The position numbers were made by a program, and so were the translations under genes. Below, one piece after another: positions 6,366-7,209 of a DNA stretch of 7,209 nucleotides (position 1 is the first letter of the stretch; each line of letters opens with the position of its first letter). The DNA comes from Dehalococcoidia bacterium UBA2777 (lineage in GTDB: Bacteria; Chloroflexota; Dehalococcoidia; UBA2247; UBA2777), in NCBI GenBank assembly GCA_002352365.1, contig DEIJ01000169.1:7901-15109 (forward strand), given 5' to 3'. The notes beneath the pieces are model-generated. The model did not search any database, was not told the DNA's origin, and saw only the letters and a program-made list of their open reading frames with translations.

Positions 6366-7172
6366 CTATATTACCTTAAACTCTCTGAGTTTGAGGGCTA
6401 GATTGACCGCTGCTTCGGCGGGTGTGTCACCTTCAATGATCTCACATTTTGCCTCGCGAACCGGCTGGAATAGTCTGAGGAGCTTGGTATTCCTCCCTTG
6501 ACCACCTATTTGGGAGGGGTCAACGCCGATATCTTGGGGTTTCCAAACAGTGGGCTGCTTTTTAGCCGCTGCCATAATACCTTTCAGGGTAGCGTACCGT
6601 GGTGTGCCAAGCTCATTACTCACCGTTATCAAGCAAGGCAGCGGTGCTTCCACTACTTCATAGCCATCAGCTACTACTCGTTCTACCCTCACCTTGCCAT
6701 CGAGCAACTCGACATTCTTGGCCACAGTTACACTGGGTATCCCCAGGAATTCAGCAATCCCAGAGCCAACTTGCCCCGCATCCCAATCCGCTGCCTGGCG
6801 GCCACAAAAGACGAGATCGAAGGTGGCTATTTTCTTAATCGCCATAGCCAAGGCGTAGGCAGTGGACCAACTATCACCTTCTTCAAAGGCTTCATCCTCC
6901 AGCAAAATAAGCTCATCAGCTCCCATGGATAAAGGCTTCTTTATTACATCCCGGAGCAATTTGTTACCCAAACTGAGGCTAACAATCTTGCCACCATGCT
7001 TATCTTTGATGCGCAGAGCTGCCTCTGCTGCTTGCTCATCAAAGGGGCTAACCACTGGCGGTGTGTTCGCTGGAGGAATGACCTTGTTACCGGCAGGATC
7101 AATTTTAAAGCTAGCCGGTGGTGCTTCAGGATCAGGCACCTGCTTAACACAGACTATCATGTTTACTGGCAT
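6366..7172 (-). CDS. etfB: electron transfer flavoprotein, beta subunit (EtfB)
   Basis: EtfB is the nucleotide-binding partner of EtfA; it holds AMP in canonical ETFs or a second FAD in bifurcating ones. It has 268 residues, close to the family norm. The N-terminus reads MIVCVKQVPDPEA (5-17), followed by SPFDEQAAEAALRIK (42-56), SMGADELILL (82-91), and the nucleotide-binding stretch CGRQAADWDAGQVG (123-136) with AEFLGIPSVT. The conserved RYATLKGIMAAAKK (192-205) is near the C-terminus. ATG 7172 is supported by AAGGAGGAGGTC (7188-7177 on the - strand), whose AGGAGGT core is 5 nt away; the Met at residue 5 has no such site. The gene precedes etfA in the usual B-then-A order. The last codons of an upstream - strand gene may enter the window just before it. 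An acyl-CoA dehydrogenase or related dehydrogenase would be a natural neighbour but is not visible. Confidence 0.95.
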   Translation of the reverse strand: MPVNMIVCVKQVPDPEAPPASFKIDPAGNKVIPPANTPPVVSPFDEQAAEAALRIKDKHGGKIVSLSLGNKLLRDVIKKPLSMGADELILLEDEAFEEGDSWSTAYALAMAIKKIATFDLVFCGRQAADWDAGQVGSGIAEFLGIPSVTVAKNVELLDGKVRVERVVADGYEVVEAPLPCLITVSNELGTPRYATLKGIMAAAKKQPTVWKPQDIGVDPSQIGGQGRNTKLLRLFQPVREAKCEIIEGDTPAEAAVNLALKLREFKVI

Positions 7173-7177
7173 TACTG

Positions 7178-7184
7178 ACCTCCT
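7178..7184 (-). promoter_or_regulatory. ribosome binding site of etfB
   Basis: AGGAGGT on the - strand, within the longer purine run AAGGAGGAGGTC, lies 5 nt before ATG 7172 and fixes the etfB start at residue 1 of the 268-residue frame. It is one of the two strongest such sites in the window, the other being that of etfA, consistent with high expression of the ETF subunits. Confidence 0.75.
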
Positions 7185-7209
7185 CCTTCATTAATTTGCC
7201 CTCGAGAGC

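Noticed and set aside
6498..7194. Several overlapping + strand frames opposite etfB
   Set aside because: They mirror the conserved etfB frame, resemble no family and overlap one another.
1..7209. tRNA, rRNA, CRISPR array, insertion sequence or phage genes
   Set aside because: No cloverleaf, direct-repeat array, transposase, integrase or attachment-site pattern was seen; nearly all bases are accounted for by housekeeping or metabolic genes.

Overview
The window is ordinary-looking bacterial chromosome of intermediate base composition with tightly packed genes. Codon and motif style, non-ATG starts (GTG and TTG), the mix of fatty-acid/CoA redox genes with core translation genes, and a T. thermophilus EF-G-2-like paralogue suggest an anaerobic or metabolically versatile uncultured lineage. 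Chloroflexota (Dehalococcoidia-like) is my best guess, but this is a low-confidence inference and no rRNA is present to settle it.

Layout: five genes run on the + strand from 1 to 5315. They are the 3' two-thirds of a 3-hydroxyacyl-CoA dehydrogenase gene (hbd-like, cut by the left edge), a stand-alone DUF123/GIY-YIG nuclease-family gene, pyrD (class 1B dihydroorotate dehydrogenase catalytic subunit, start overlapping the previous stop by 4 nt), prfA (release factor RF1), and, after a 158-nt gap, an EF-G-like GTPase. The first three are so closely spaced that they very likely share a transcript. prfA follows pyrD after about 55 nt. The gap before the EF-G-like gene holds several inverted repeats, a degenerate copy of a dispersed palindromic repeat, and a possible promoter.

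Two genes run on the - strand, converging on the EF-G-like gene with only 21 nt between the stops: etfB (7172 to 6366) then etfA (6335 to 5337), the two subunits of an electron transfer flavoprotein, each with a strong Shine-Dalgarno sequence.

Functionally there are two themes. Hbd and EtfAB belong to acyl-CoA (beta-oxidation or butyryl-CoA type) redox chemistry: Hbd handles the 3-hydroxyacyl/3-ketoacyl step, and EtfAB carries electrons for acyl-CoA dehydrogenases. RF1 and the EF-G paralogue belong to translation. PyrD serves pyrimidine synthesis. I found no convincing new defence, mobile or RNA system. The points most worth a second look are the EF-G paralogue with altered GTPase motifs, the repeat-rich gap before it, PyrD 1B without an adjacent pyrK, and the DUF123 nuclease-family gene translationally coupled to pyrD.
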